This document shows positions 1 through 9,956 of a stretch of 36,790 bases of DNA, piece after piece. The notes beneath the pieces are model-generated. The model saw only the letters and a program-made list of their open reading frames with translations. It made no database searches and had not been told where the DNA came from. Numbering within the stretch: the stretch's first letter is position 1; each line of letters begins with the position of its first letter. This DNA is from Chara braunii. Its lineage: Eukaryota > Streptophyta > Charophyceae > Charales > Characeae. The stretch covers positions 39,019 to 75,808 of the forward strand of contig BFEA01000979.1 in assembly GCA_003427395.1 (NCBI GenBank), written 5' to 3'. Both the position numbers and the translations under genes were made by a program.

Positions 1-4
1 GTGT

Positions 5-93
<89 letters not shown>
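1..93. repeat. (GT)n(GA)n microsatellite
   Basis: The window opens with about 37 bases of GT repeats that pass directly into about 56 bases of GA repeats. It is a compound dinucleotide microsatellite. Open frames through it are low-complexity artefacts. Confidence 0.97.
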
Positions 94-97
<4 letters not shown>

Positions 98-325
98 CTT
101 TCGTTTTCCCCGCACCTTCTAGTCCATGGTTTTGCTTCCCCTCGTCGTGTACAAGCTGACCTCGTTGTTCGTGGAGTGGTGTTTTTTTTCTCTTCTTTTT
201 TCAATCTGTCATTATAATTGACTGCCTCTGGTCACTCCTTCTTGACTCCCTCTGGTCTCTCCTTCTCCGTGCCTCTCTCTCCCCCTCACCCCTTATTTTT
301 CCTTTTTTCTCTTGGTTTATATTCC

Positions 326-358
<33 letters not shown>

Positions 359-1061
359 CTTTTTTTTTTTTTTTTTTCGGGACCTCCCCCCCCCCCCCCC
401 CCCTCCCCTTTTCTCCCTCCTCCTTCCCCTCCCCGTTTCTCTTTCTTGCTGATCAGGTACAGCGGTTTTGGATCTCGATTTCCTTTCTCCTTGTCTATAG
501 GCCTCGATTCGACGCACTCACGGCGCATGTCCGGCGGAACACTGCGCGCCAACTCCAGTCAGCTCGGTGGGACAATGTGGTGTAACACATACTTTGCGCG
601 TCCGCGTATTATCTGGGGCAAAGTCGTCGGGCATTTCCCGTAGAACGCATTCGGACTCGAACTGTGGTCGGTCGAGGGCGATTCATCGGGCAAGCTCGTC
701 GTGTGAGTCGGTTCCGCGGTCGAGTTCGTTCTACCTATTGGTCAGCTCTTCAATCCCTCTTTGATTTTCAATCTACGATCACGATGCTCTATCAAGTAAT
801 TCAGCGCAACATACGGCACGACCATTGGTCGATCTGCGTGATGACAGTTATTAATTAACACAATCAGTGCGGCTTTGCCAAGTTCTGAAGCAAAAGGGGT
901 TAGGGAGCATCGTTGTGACGTGAAGCTTCGACGTCTTTACTGTCTGTTGTTGATGTTAGTACCGTTCGTCGGGATGGAGGTAAAGAGGGAAATGCACCCC
1001 TTCTTTTAATCGACCTTTCTCCATTTGCTTGCTCGCGCGCGCGCGCGTGTCTGTGTGTGTT

Positions 1062-1105
<44 letters not shown>

Positions 1106-1507
1106 GTGACGATGATTATGGGGTGAGGGACGAAGAGACGGACGACGGAGGTGCGGACGTGGAACATGATACATTTTGAATGCAAGAGAGCGTGCAGAAT
1201 ATCTTAGGCCGACGGTCGACATGGAAACTGTGTGTTTCTCCCGTCCCGATCCCGGTTATTTCTCTCTCTGCCCGTCCCTGGCATTCTTTCCGCGACCACC
1301 TTCCGTCATCACCCTCCGTATGGTTCATTAAGAAGAGAGGGAGGGAGATCGAAGAGAGACAGGGAGTGAAACGCAGGTTCGTCGAATGAGGACACAGGAC
1401 GGCTGAACTACCATCGCACGGCAGAGAGGATTACGTCATAGACGTCGCGGATGAGGCGATCTCGAGCGAGGCTGTTCGATCACTAAGTCGCTATTTTGGA
1501 TATCAAG
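94..1507. other. Upstream intergenic DNA, no gene seen
   Basis: This stretch holds long C and T homopolymers at about 326-404, a short GC/GT run at about 1033-1060 and a GA microsatellite at 1063-1102. None of the open frames resembles a known protein, and the longest ones are made of homopolymer. A distal promoter for the gene starting at 1921 could lie here, but I see no clear core element. Confidence 0.6.
1063..1102. repeat. (GA)n microsatellite
   Basis: About 20 uninterrupted GA units follow a GC/GT-rich stretch. Confidence 0.95.
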
Positions 1508-1597
1508 TAAAATAGGATAGGATAGGATAAGATAAAATAAGATCAAATAAGATATGGGAAGATAGGATAGGATAGGACAGGATAGAATAGGGCGGGA
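1508..1597. repeat. GATAG/GATAA-type pentanucleotide minisatellite
   Basis: Imperfect five-base units of the type GGATA, AGATA and AAATA run in tandem for about 90 bases, about 330 bases upstream of the first coding exon. It is a simple-sequence tract with no sign of coding use. Confidence 0.85.
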
Positions 1598-1837
1598 TTC
1601 GATTCGATAGAACTGCGTTGGTGGTTGTCTTGGACGACAGGTAGTGAGACATTGACGTGGAAACGAGGATGCGAAGTCGGGACAAGGGGCCAAGGAAAGG
1701 CGCATAAGATCTAGGTAGAATCGTTCTGAGTTGAACTCTTTGGAAATAGGGGCGAACATCAGAGCAAGCAGTTAATAGCGGAAGAGAGAGCTGCCGTCAC
1801 TATAATAATCAGCACACCTACTAGGAGGATAGGAAGG

Positions 1838-1873
1838 AGGAAGACGAAGGAGGAGGAGGAGGAGGAGGAGGAG
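1838..1873 (+). repeat. GGA/AGG trinucleotide tract in the probable 5' UTR
   Basis: A run of about 11 GGA-type triplets lies 50-80 bases upstream of the chosen ATG at 1921. Its closeness to the start suggests transcribed 5' leader sequence, but no transcription start is visible. Confidence 0.7.
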
Positions 1874-1920
1874 AATTTGCCGATCTCGGTGAAGGAACGG
1901 GAAGCATAGTTGTGGGAGAT

Positions 1921-2748
1921 ATGGCGGAATCGGCGGGAATGATGTTGGGACTTAGCTTCGGACTGGGAGTCGTTGTGGGACTGGGTCTAGGGCTGCGTCT
2001 GGCTCCAGCGTCGGGATCGGGATACCAGGCGTGGCTGTTGCTGCAGCAGCAAAAGCTGTTGGAGAAGGAGGCTAGCGGTGCTGACGGAATGGCTGGACGC
2101 AACGGGTACCACCTTCAGAAGCAGGACCAGCAGGGGGGGTTGTGTCCAAGGTGCTCGGTGTCGTCTATCACCTCGGCTAGTGTAGAAGGGTCCTTCGACG
2201 GGTCGGCGGCAGCTTATCAGTCGTTCAGCGATAGGTCAGTGGACGCGCTTCTGCTTGATGACCCGCCGGAATTTGACCTGCGGGCAGAGAGGAGGAGGTG
2301 GAGCATCAACCCTCTGTTTGTTCAGGCTCCAATGGCAGCCCCAGGAGCAGCACCAGAAGGGGGAGGAGGAGGAGCAGGGGGAGGTGACGTGGACTGTCGA
2401 GAACGCCCCTCAGATTGCAGAACGGCAGAAGAGGGAGATGACAATTTGCAGAAGGAGAGAAGCCACAGGCAGCAGCAGCAGCAGCAGCAGCAGCGACTTG
2501 CTGGAGATATAGAGAGAGAAAGAGGCTTTGAGGCTGCGACGGCTGCTGCTCCTCCACCCTCCCAGGAATCACCGACAGTGATTCTCCGCAGGCTAAATAT
2601 GATCATCAAGCAGGTAGAGACCACATTACAGCGAGCGGATATGGAGCTGGAGGCCTTGAAGAAGTCGCTACCTCGCCGGCTCTGTCCCCCTCTTCGGGGG
2701 TTCTCCCCTGAGCTCTTGGCAAGCATAAGGGCCGCTTTCCTCCCAAAG
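1921..2748 (+). CDS. Exon 1 of an FCP1-homology-domain (HAD-fold) protein: N-terminal region
   Basis: This open exon encodes 276 residues from the ATG at 1921, which has G at -3 and G at +4. The frame stays open further upstream, but only a GTG precedes it. Residues ~8-27 are a hydrophobic glycine/leucine-rich segment that could be a membrane anchor. A variable linker follows, with poly-Gly (~145-155) and an eight-residue poly-Gln run from a CAG repeat near 2470-2495. A helical, possibly coiled-coil stretch lies at ~220-250 (begins ILRRLNMIIKQVE). The exon ends in frame (phase 0) at the donor AAG|GTATTT. It joins exon 2 at 19995 in phase, so that its final FLPK runs straight into LLIVDING of the FCP1-like domain, as in plant relatives where basic residues precede that strand. 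I did not recognise the N-terminal part on its own. Extra small phase-0 exons inside the 17-kb intron cannot be excluded, nor can a separate gene. Confidence 0.7.
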
Positions 2749-2824
2749 GTATTTTTTTTCAACCCCCTCCCTCCCCACCCCCTCTCTCTCTCTCTTTGTG
2801 GCATACGATATCTGTGCTTCCATT

Positions 2825-2879
<55 letters not shown>
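2825..2879. repeat. (CT)n microsatellite
   Basis: About 27 CT units begin some 75 bases after the exon 1 donor. This pyrimidine tract keeps the exon 1 frame open past the splice site and makes a misleadingly long open frame to 3186. Confidence 0.95.
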
Positions 2880-2883
<4 letters not shown>

Positions 2884-3691
2884 GGCTTTCAATATCTGTA
2901 CATCTGCTGCTCGTCTCTTTCTCCTCTCTGTCTCTCTCTGTGCTACATACAGTATATCTGTGCATCCGTCACTCGTAATCCCACTTGGAAAGTGACAGTG
3001 CTTGTTCTTTTCTCGTTTTTTCATTTTATATGTACCCTCACGCTTCCCAATTCACGTTTCGAGGAAGATTGCGTCTGTCTGGGTCAGATGATGTCTCTCT
3101 CAGAAGCAAGCTGGTCAACTGCTGCTTTGGAGAGATGTCACCTGATGCATACACACTCCGTAACAGTTTACTGTCTGGGTTACTGAGAACGTCCCAACTT
3201 GTGCGTGCACGTTTGTGTGCGCGTGGTTGTCTGTGTTTTCTCTTTGTGTCTGTCTCTCTGCATGCGTTTGTCTAAGTGCAACTGTTGTGAGTGTGTCTCT
3301 GTGCATGCGCCCGCGTGCTGACAGTGGGCTGGTGTGACTTATATGTTTTGCTGAAACTGGGGTTTGGCTCAGCTTGGCCAGCGATTCTCGCTGTCGGGGG
3401 TGCAGCCTGGCGATTGAGGCGAGGGCCTCGTTCTACCACTCGCCAAAACATGTGAAAGATGATGAATGTATCTTGCAGCAAAGGTACACTCGCCAGTTCT
3501 CTCTCTCATTTGGCCAGTGGGGGAATGAGGCCCTGAATATCGGACCAACTGTGTGGGAAGGTGGACCGTGCAGGGACGTCTTTGTGAAGAACCACGTGTA
3601 TATGTAGTGAGTGTTCCGCAGATGCATTGCGCACCTGGGAGTCGAAAATTGAAGGACGTTGGAAACGGAAGTGAGAGCGGAATGCTCAATA

Positions 3692-3950
3692 CAAGTTCAG
3701 TCGAAGTGTGCCTGTTTTTATGCATCAGAAGAAATCTTCCTCTCTTCGTGTGTGTCTCTCTACCCCCTCCCCCACCCACAAAACAAGTTCCATCGAAATG
3801 GTACCTATTTGTTGCATCTGAAGAAATCTCCCTCTTCGTTTGTCTCTCTCTCTCTCTCTGTCCCCTTGCCGCCGAGACAAATTCAGTCCAAGTGGTACCT
3901 CTTTCTATGCACCTGAGGAAATCTCCCTCTGTCTCTTTCCCTCCCCCCCC
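3692..3950. repeat. Minisatellite, three ~93-bp units
   Basis: Units start near 3692, 3784 and 3878. Each has the order CAAGTTC/CAAATTC, TCGAAGTG-like, ATGCATC-like and GAAGAAATCTTCC-like blocks, then a CT-rich tail. The last unit runs into a poly-C tract. I see no coding signal. Confidence 0.8.
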
Positions 3951-4453
3951 CCCCCCCCCCTTCCTCCTCCCCTCTCTGTCTTTGCTAACACAAGAAAGAA
4001 GAAAAAAACATGGGTGAAGAAAGATCTCTCTCCCCCTGTTTTTGTTATCGTTCCCTGTATCTCTGTCTATATTGATTAGGATCGAAAATTCATTGGATAA
4101 TGCAATGAACATTGAACATGCTATTTTTCCTTACGAAAGAGTACTTGGTGTTTCTCGAAACAATAAGGTGTTATTATTTTTGGAAGTGACTTATGCCGAA
4201 GAGCTGAAAGAGGAAATAAAGGGGAGACCGTGAAAAAAGCCAGAAGAGGGAGAGAAAAGAACAACTGCGCAGAAGTGGCAGAAAGAATGGTCTCAGCGTG
4301 CGTCTGCTCTTTTCTTCATTTGTTTAGCGAAGTGCGCTCTTCTAGTTAAAATAGTTATCATAACTATTCCACAATATATATAATCTTTATGCCGATATAT
4401 AGATATGTATTATATGGTCGTTGACAGCTGCCCAATCTATATCTACATGCATG

Positions 4454-4454
<1 letters not shown>

Positions 4455-4494
<40 letters not shown>
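4455..4494. repeat. (GA)n microsatellite
   Basis: About 20 GA units. Confidence 0.95.
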
Positions 4495-4495
<1 letters not shown>

Positions 4496-4624
4496 AGGAG
4501 AGTGCTCGGCAGGCCTAGTTGGGGAACAGGGTTGTCGGGGGGAAGACATGTTGGCGGATGGAAGATTGATATTTGGAAGAAGACCCCCAAGTCTCGCGTC
4601 ACGATATGATACATGGAAAAAACA

Positions 4625-4765
4625 AAAACCATGAAGCGTCGGAATCGGAGGATAGATCAATCGAACATCATGAAGCAAAGCCCCGCTCCAGCGCAGATAA
4701 AACCATGAAGTGTTGGAATCGGAGGATAGATCAATCGCACATCAAGCCCTGCTCGAGTGCAGATT
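4625..4765. repeat. Tandem duplication, ~74-bp unit
   Basis: Two adjacent copies (about 4625-4698 and 4699-4765) share the block GGAATCGGAGGATAGATCAA and the surrounding AAAACCATGAAG and GCAGAT ends. There are several substitutions and a small deletion in the second copy. Confidence 0.8.
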
Positions 4766-4861
4766 CGCCATTGCGAGGCAAGGCAAGTATCGAATATAGA
4801 TTTACTATTCTTTGTGTTCCATCCTTCTGTGCATGTCCCTCCCCTCGCCCCCCCCCCCCCG

Positions 4862-4957
4862 TCTTTTTTTTTCGGTGTGTGTGTGCGTGTCATCTCACAC
4901 GAGGGCCATGCCAATCTTCTCTGTATCGGTCCAATTTTATAGGACGTCCCAAAGGAC
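4862..4957 (-). pseudogene. U6 snRNA pseudogene, 3' end replaced by an A-run
   Basis: Read on the minus strand from 4957, the sequence begins with the U6 5' stem-loop (GTCCTTTGGGACGTCC). It continues through ATAAAATTGGA, then CGATACAGAGAAGATT with the ACAGAGA box, then GCATGGCC, then GATGACACGCA. This matches plant U6 from its first base to about position 85. Two things argue against function. The A before GCATGG is G here, so the conserved AGC triad reads GGC. The normal 3' end (a GTCC-containing tail then a T-run terminator) is replaced by CCG followed by nine As and GAC. No TATA element is visible about 30 bases upstream, at 4980-5000. An A-tailed, 3'-altered U6 copy fits LINE-type retrotransposition. 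Confidence 0.88.
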
Positions 4958-5614
4958 ATCTCTGGGTTTGTGCATTGAACTTAGATCAACCCCTGCATGT
5001 CTGTCTCAGCGTGTATGTGGGCAGATCTACCTGCACGTGGGCCTGACTGTAAGAGCAAAGTTAATCTGCGGTACGGGGAAGCTCACACCGGTCTGCAGCG
5101 GTCTTCCAGCTGTCACTCCATCTCGGCAAACAATTTGTTTCTTTTTTTCCTTTTAATTTTACAGCGAGTTCTCTCGTCACGGTGAACGCGTGTCATTAGG
5201 GGGCGTAATGAGGTGGCTGGCGGAAGAACCCAATCCTGCCCTTACTACTGCACGCCACATTCCTTTTAATTTATACCAAAATCCGTAAGTGGGAGGCTGG
5301 GGTCCTCATATATATATATTTTTTGATTTTTTAACTTTTTCTTTGTTTGTGGTGGTCCTCAGATTTCAACCCGGGGGCATGCCATGTTCTGGCAAAGGCG
5401 ACAGTAAGAACATCGGCCACCCAGCTGATGTTTCTGAAGAAAAGGACAAAAAAGAAAAAGATAGAAAAGGAACATCTTATCTTACTGTTGTCCGAACGAT
5501 CTCTCTCATCCGTTGCTCTGTCGTCCTCTCGCACACTTGTTTGCCCCCGGTTCGTGCATTTGAACTCATAATTCGGCCGGGCCCTTGAACAGAAGTGCCT
5601 TAGGACATACTCGC

Positions 5615-5830
5615 AGTGTACTTTTCGGACAGAACAGGGCCGTAAGTGCGGTCAGGTAAATCCCATTATTAGGGCAAGTTCACACTTTAAAGTTTAAACC
5701 TTTTTGACAGAATCTGGCCTTATTTGTGGTCAGATAGATTCCATAAGACGTTCTCACGCGTGCACTTTTTTGACTGAATCTAGGCGTAAGTTGGGTCGGA
5801 TAGATCGGCAGAAGTTCTTGTCTGACTATG
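5615..5830. repeat. Tandem array, three degenerate ~70-79-bp units
   Basis: Units start near 5620, 5699 and 5766. Each begins with a T-run and GAC(A/T)GAA, followed by a GGTC(A/G)GATA-like block. Divergence is high, so the array is old. No coding signal was seen. Confidence 0.65.
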
Positions 5831-5952
5831 CCCTTACATTTTCCGGGTTCGGGTCTTTATATGATTGTGCTGTGTTGAAGGCCCAATTAGGAAAATAAAA
5901 GTACAATAGAAAAACAGTGAAGGACCAATTTAACTGAAATATGGGCTTTGTG

Positions 5953-6060
5953 CCCAGCCCATGTGGCAGAATGGCGCACACATGTAACCGTTGATAAACA
6001 GGTGATGAGTTCGAATCCTGCGTACATGATGAATATATTAAATGGTAAGGGTTAGATGAA
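5953..6060 (+). mobile_element. tRNA-derived SINE-like copy 1
   Basis: A tRNA-like head contains an A-box match TGGCAGAATGG (5964-5974) and an intact B-box GAGTTCGAATCC (6007-6018) at tRNA-like spacing. A short tail follows with a repeated AAATGGTAAGGGTT motif. It does not fold into a convincing complete tRNA. Two other copies of the same head occur at 7045 and, reversed, at 20547. That supports a dispersed pol III SINE family over a single tRNA gene. Confidence 0.65.
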
Positions 6061-6225
6061 TGCATAAATGGTAAGGGTTTTCACCCGTTTAAAGAATGGA
6101 AAGAAACGGGCTTCGTTCCACTGCACCAGAAGGGCACACATCATCATTGGAGCCGTTGATGTAGAGAATCTAGGGCCATCGTTAGCTTCTAGCACTGTTG
6201 AAAAGATATGGCCCTTGCCACATCA

Positions 6226-6495
6226 TGGTTCCCGACGATGATGTTATCATCTGCCATACTGTTTTCGTACCAAGGCCTCAGGTATTTGTATCAAGGCCTC
6301 AGCGTTGAACTGAACCTGGTTCGGGTGTGTAGCAAGGTTCACGGTTCCTGACGATGGTATTGCCATCCTCCAGTTCAGACGTTTTGAACCATGTTGCTGG
6401 AATGCCTTTGTCTTCAATGCCTCAGCCTTAAACTGAACCTGGTTCAGGTGTGGAGCACGATGCATGGTTCCTGATGACGGTGTTATCATCCACCG
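6226..6495. repeat. Tandem array, two complete ~121-bp units plus a partial third
   Basis: Units start at about 6226, 6348 and 6468 with GGTTCC(C/T)GA(C/T)GA and TATCATC. They contain GCCTCAGC and the block AACTGAACCTGGTTC, which is itself partly palindromic. The third unit breaks off after CATCCACC. Confidence 0.8.
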
Positions 6496-7044
6496 CTTAA
6501 TGCATGTTCACATGCCTGCCACGCTTACGGCATCTCATCCACTTTTTCAGGACGGATGCGAGATGTCTGTTGCTTCAGTTTTTTTTTTTTTTCCCCCTGT
6601 TTCCAGCCACAACTACGTGTTTTTCCTCTTTTTGCACTTTTCATGCAGATCGCTAGTCCTAGAATCATAGCTACAGTCCCGAAATTCTGGGACAAGGTCC
6701 CACATTTGTGGATTCTGTTTTTCCCTCTGCTGACCCTTGCAATCTGCGGTCCAGGTTGAGTAAAGGAATCCACCGGGTAACGGGGAATCACCTGAGGGAA
6801 GAGGTTCCACTTGCCAGGATTTGTCATTCCTGACCGTTGATTTCAAAGATGAATGACCATAAACGAAAAATCTAGGTGGGCAAGACCTCACTGTTTGGTG
6901 TACTGAGGGCCATGTCTGGAGCCCTGTGCTTTGGAGATTGTCAGTGCTTTCCTATTACTAGGTCCCTTTCGGGTTAGGCAGGTACTATGGGTCCTCTGAC
7001 TTCCAATAGGTACATCAAACAAGGAACAAAGTGGAAAAGGTAAC

Positions 7045-7140
7045 GCACCCAGCCCATGTAGCTGAATGGCAACACGCATATGGCTGCTGGGGAACAGACC
7101 TCAAGATTGAAAGGGCTGTGAATTGCCTGGGGCTACTCAG
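7045..7140 (+). mobile_element. tRNA-derived SINE-like copy 2
   Basis: The head CAGCCCATGTAGCTGAATGG matches copy 1 at nearly every position across the A-box. The B-box region (CTCAAGATTGAAAGG) is decayed. A GGCTACTC block downstream also occurs in copy 3 (minus strand, 20430-20547). This is probably an old, inactive copy. Confidence 0.55.
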
Positions 7141-7171
7141 CGGTACCTCAAGAACGTCGCCTTTGAAAAAT

Positions 7172-7262
7172 AGAGAAGGGAAAAAAAACAAAAAAATGAT
7201 GGTAACCCAGCACAGGATCTGAACGTGGAATGTGGCTCTGTCAGAACGCGCTGTGCCATCTG
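7172..7262 (-). mobile_element. Second tRNA-like SINE candidate with T-rich tail
   Basis: On the minus strand an A-box-like TGGCACAGCGCG is followed about 30 bases later by a B-box-like CGTTCAGATCC. Then come GTGCTGGGTTACCATCA and a long T-rich tail (A-rich on the plus strand at about 7179-7197). The order of tRNA-like head then T-rich end is typical of some plant SINEs. It is a different sequence from the SINE copies at 5953 and 7045. A single copy makes the call tentative. Confidence 0.45.
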
Positions 7263-8936
7263 CATGCACGGATGTCCACCATCCACGTGGGCATGTACAT
7301 GTCGAGGTCCATTCTGGATACGAACCTGGCGGTGATCCACAGACAGACCCATGATTACCTCCATCGAGGGTGGACTCTTCAAGCCTAGCAGTAACTCCCG
7401 ACTTGCAAGTTTGCCACTTTTACAGACACAAGTTGGTGCTGTTTCCCCTGCATATCGTCAGAGAGCTGCAAGGTACAGTACCTCAGGGGGTCTTAGGCCC
7501 CCTCTGGGCCCCCTCTGATGCAAATGCATATGGACCCGCGCGGTGCACCGTGTTAACTGCCGAAAAACGTGGAGAAACTGGTGGTTTAAGAGTGCATTCG
7601 CAAGAAAGACAGAAGACAAAGAACAGAGGCAAAGGCAGCTCACGGTGTACCTTAATTATGTCTTTTTCCCCCCTCCCACTTTGCTCTACCTATTTGTTTT
7701 TGTTTTCCTTTTCCTCTTTTCTCCCTCTTTTGGCCGCCTACAGAAAATGTGGCTGGCCCTAAGTGAAGGCCTCGACAGCAAGAAAATCCGCCACCGCCAA
7801 GCAAAGGCTGGTGTGGTACAGTTAAAGGCAGGCTGGTCCCCAGGCCTCTCCAATTAACATGTGGGCCTAGCATCTGAGTTGGTTGCGGAGGCGTGGGACC
7901 CAGGTCCAGACCCAGTCAGTTCTCAGAAGCTTGCATACAGCCTCCGGAAAGTGAGAAAAGGGGAGAGGCTGCTGTGTACCACACATTCAGAGGTGCTGGC
8001 TGCCAGCATTAGCTCTGTATGAGCGCATACCGGCCGGTCCAGCGCTCATTGAAGGAGGGAGTTGAGGAGCAGCAGTGGTACCTGCTCCTCTGAGCCGTAG
8101 CCATAGGGTGCTGGGAGAAGGACAGCAGTTGGGACCGTCCGACCTACTTGGTGATTGCCAAGGAGCACACACGTGGTGATCACACTCTGCAGCATTGCTA
8201 GGCAAGAGGAAAGTGGAGTAGGAGGTGTTTAGAGATAGAGTAGGAGAGCAATATAGACGGCCACGTTGTAGAAGAGCTGCTACATTATTGTTGTATTAAT
8301 GTGTGGAGGCCAGAAGTTGGGGGCAAGGCTTCCGCTTCCAGTAAGCCGCCTAACGGCGTCATCACCAAGTGATGAATGTGCAGCTGCATCGCACGCCTGT
8401 TAGGTTGGTTCTGTAATTGGAGAAAAAACAAGTGGTAATACAGCGTTAGATCTCTTGAGAGCAAATCTAGGCCAGTGGAGACCCCTTGTACAGAGAAAAT
8501 CCCACAGGCCCTAATCTTGCCTCATACCATTTGCGTGAAGTGTTCCAGGTATTCATTACTAAGGTCTAGGGAAGGAGAGGACCGTATTCGCCTCGTGCAT
8601 TATCTACTACAATCTGCATGTGCTTTGATTGGCTTGGTGGTGGGCACATTTGGATTCTTAATTCCTTATCTTTGTGGTTAAACCACTGTTGCTCCCGGTG
8701 CATCCAAAATATCATGGCAGTATACATGCTGGGTGTGGGTGGCAAGTGGCAGCAGAGTGCAAACTTCTGGGTGTGCCGACTAAAACAACTTTCTGCGCTG
8801 ATCATTGTTAACGAAAAATTCTGCAAAAAATTGTTGGACGTAGATTGAGTGCTGATTTGTTTACGAAAATTATTTAAAAATCAAAAAAAGAAAAAATCTG
8901 GATGGAAACAAATAGAACATTCTGGCAGCACAGCTA

Positions 8937-9467
8937 TGAGTAATGGCCTGCCAAACGCGGACTGAGACACACAGATGATTTCTGAGTTTTGCTCATGGAA
9001 TGTATGCCTTGCTGAGTTCCCCGCCTGTTGACGAGTTTTCTAAGTCTGTGTGTGTGTGTGTGCTTGCTTGCTGGTTTGCATGCCTGTCTGAGTGCTTGTC
9101 GGCTTGAGTGTGTGTGTGACCCGCATGGGCATTTGTTCGTTCAGAAGGCCCGAAGGGCCGGTACTTACCTGTGGCCGTGACACTGAGGGTTGCAGCGGGG
9201 AAAACACTCAGTGGCGGGGAGAGAGGCTGCGGCACTTAGAGCAGCGGAAAACACTCAAGTAGCAGGTAGGCCGGTACCACACGAAGTAGAGGTAGATGTG
9301 CCGGGTACTCGAGGCCGAGCAGAAGAAGACAAAAGTTGGCATTTTTAGAGGCCCAGTAGTTGTAGGCTAGGTCTAGGCAATTGAACGGCATTGTACTTTC
9401 TGATGAATGTGAACGGCATTGTACTTTCTGATGAATGTGTACTTCAAAATTTGCCAGGATCATAACA
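8937..9467 (+). mobile_element. LTR-like family A, copy 1 (5' LTR candidate)
   Basis: This segment starts TGAG, ends AACA, and is followed at once by a primer-binding-site-like sequence at 9469. Its first ~440 bases reappear inverted at 10090-10522 and again at 14964-15512. It contains a GT/CA-rich block near 9045-9117, a GGCCCGAAGGGCC palindrome near 9147, and two perfect 28-base direct repeats (9383-9410 and 9411-9438) beginning GAACGGCATTG. No TATA box is clear. Boundaries come from TG..CA logic and the adjoining PBS, not from a second same-strand LTR. Confidence 0.6.
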
Positions 9468-9468
9468 T

Positions 9469-9480
9469 TGGTATCCGAGC
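9469..9480 (+). other. Primer-binding-site-like sequence (initiator Met tRNA)
   Basis: TGGTATCCGAGC matches the 12-base complement of the 3' end of initiator methionine tRNA (TGGTATCAGAGC) except at one base. It sits one base after the CA end of the family A LTR-like segment, where reverse transcription of a retrotransposon would be primed. Confidence 0.65.
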
Positions 9481-9956
9481 GGATTCTACTTGCTGGCGAG
9501 AGCTGACTTTGCCGCTCCAACCCTTAACCTAATTGGAGGGCTACTACTTAGTGTGAGGGATGGAAGTTGAAGGAAGTGGGGCAGCGTGGTCAAGGGAAGT
9601 TGCCCCCACCTGGTTAGGTCGTGTTGTGTGGACACTTGACCTAACTAGGTTGTGTGAGAGCAAGATTGGAGTGCCTCTCACTGTCGCCTCTCCCAAATGT
9701 CGCACAAAATCTTCTCGAAGTGTCTCGCCACAGAGAGTACGCCTAACCATAGCCAGGTATCCACCATAGCCAGGTACTACCTCTGGCGCTCCTCCCCCCT
9801 AGTCCTGGTCTTCTTCCTCCTGTCCTTGCCCCTCCCCATCAGCGCTGCTCTTGATGCTAGCGCTGCTCCAGCCAGCGCTCCAACCAGTGGGTCACCGAAC
9901 TTGCACACCGACAATGAGGCAAGCAGCTCATCCTGGAGATATAGCGGCCTGCTTGC

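Noticed and set aside
218-643. 141-residue open frame on the plus strand
   Set aside because: It is mostly poly-Pro and poly-Phe from C and T homopolymers, with no recognisable domain.
2749-3186. Continuation of the exon 1 frame to a stop at 3186
   Set aside because: It runs through a CT microsatellite (Leu-Ser repeats), and a good donor at 2749 joins exon 2 in phase.
3369-4112. 247-residue open frame on the minus strand
   Set aside because: It is antisense to a minisatellite and C-rich tracts, has repeated internal segments and resembles no protein I know.
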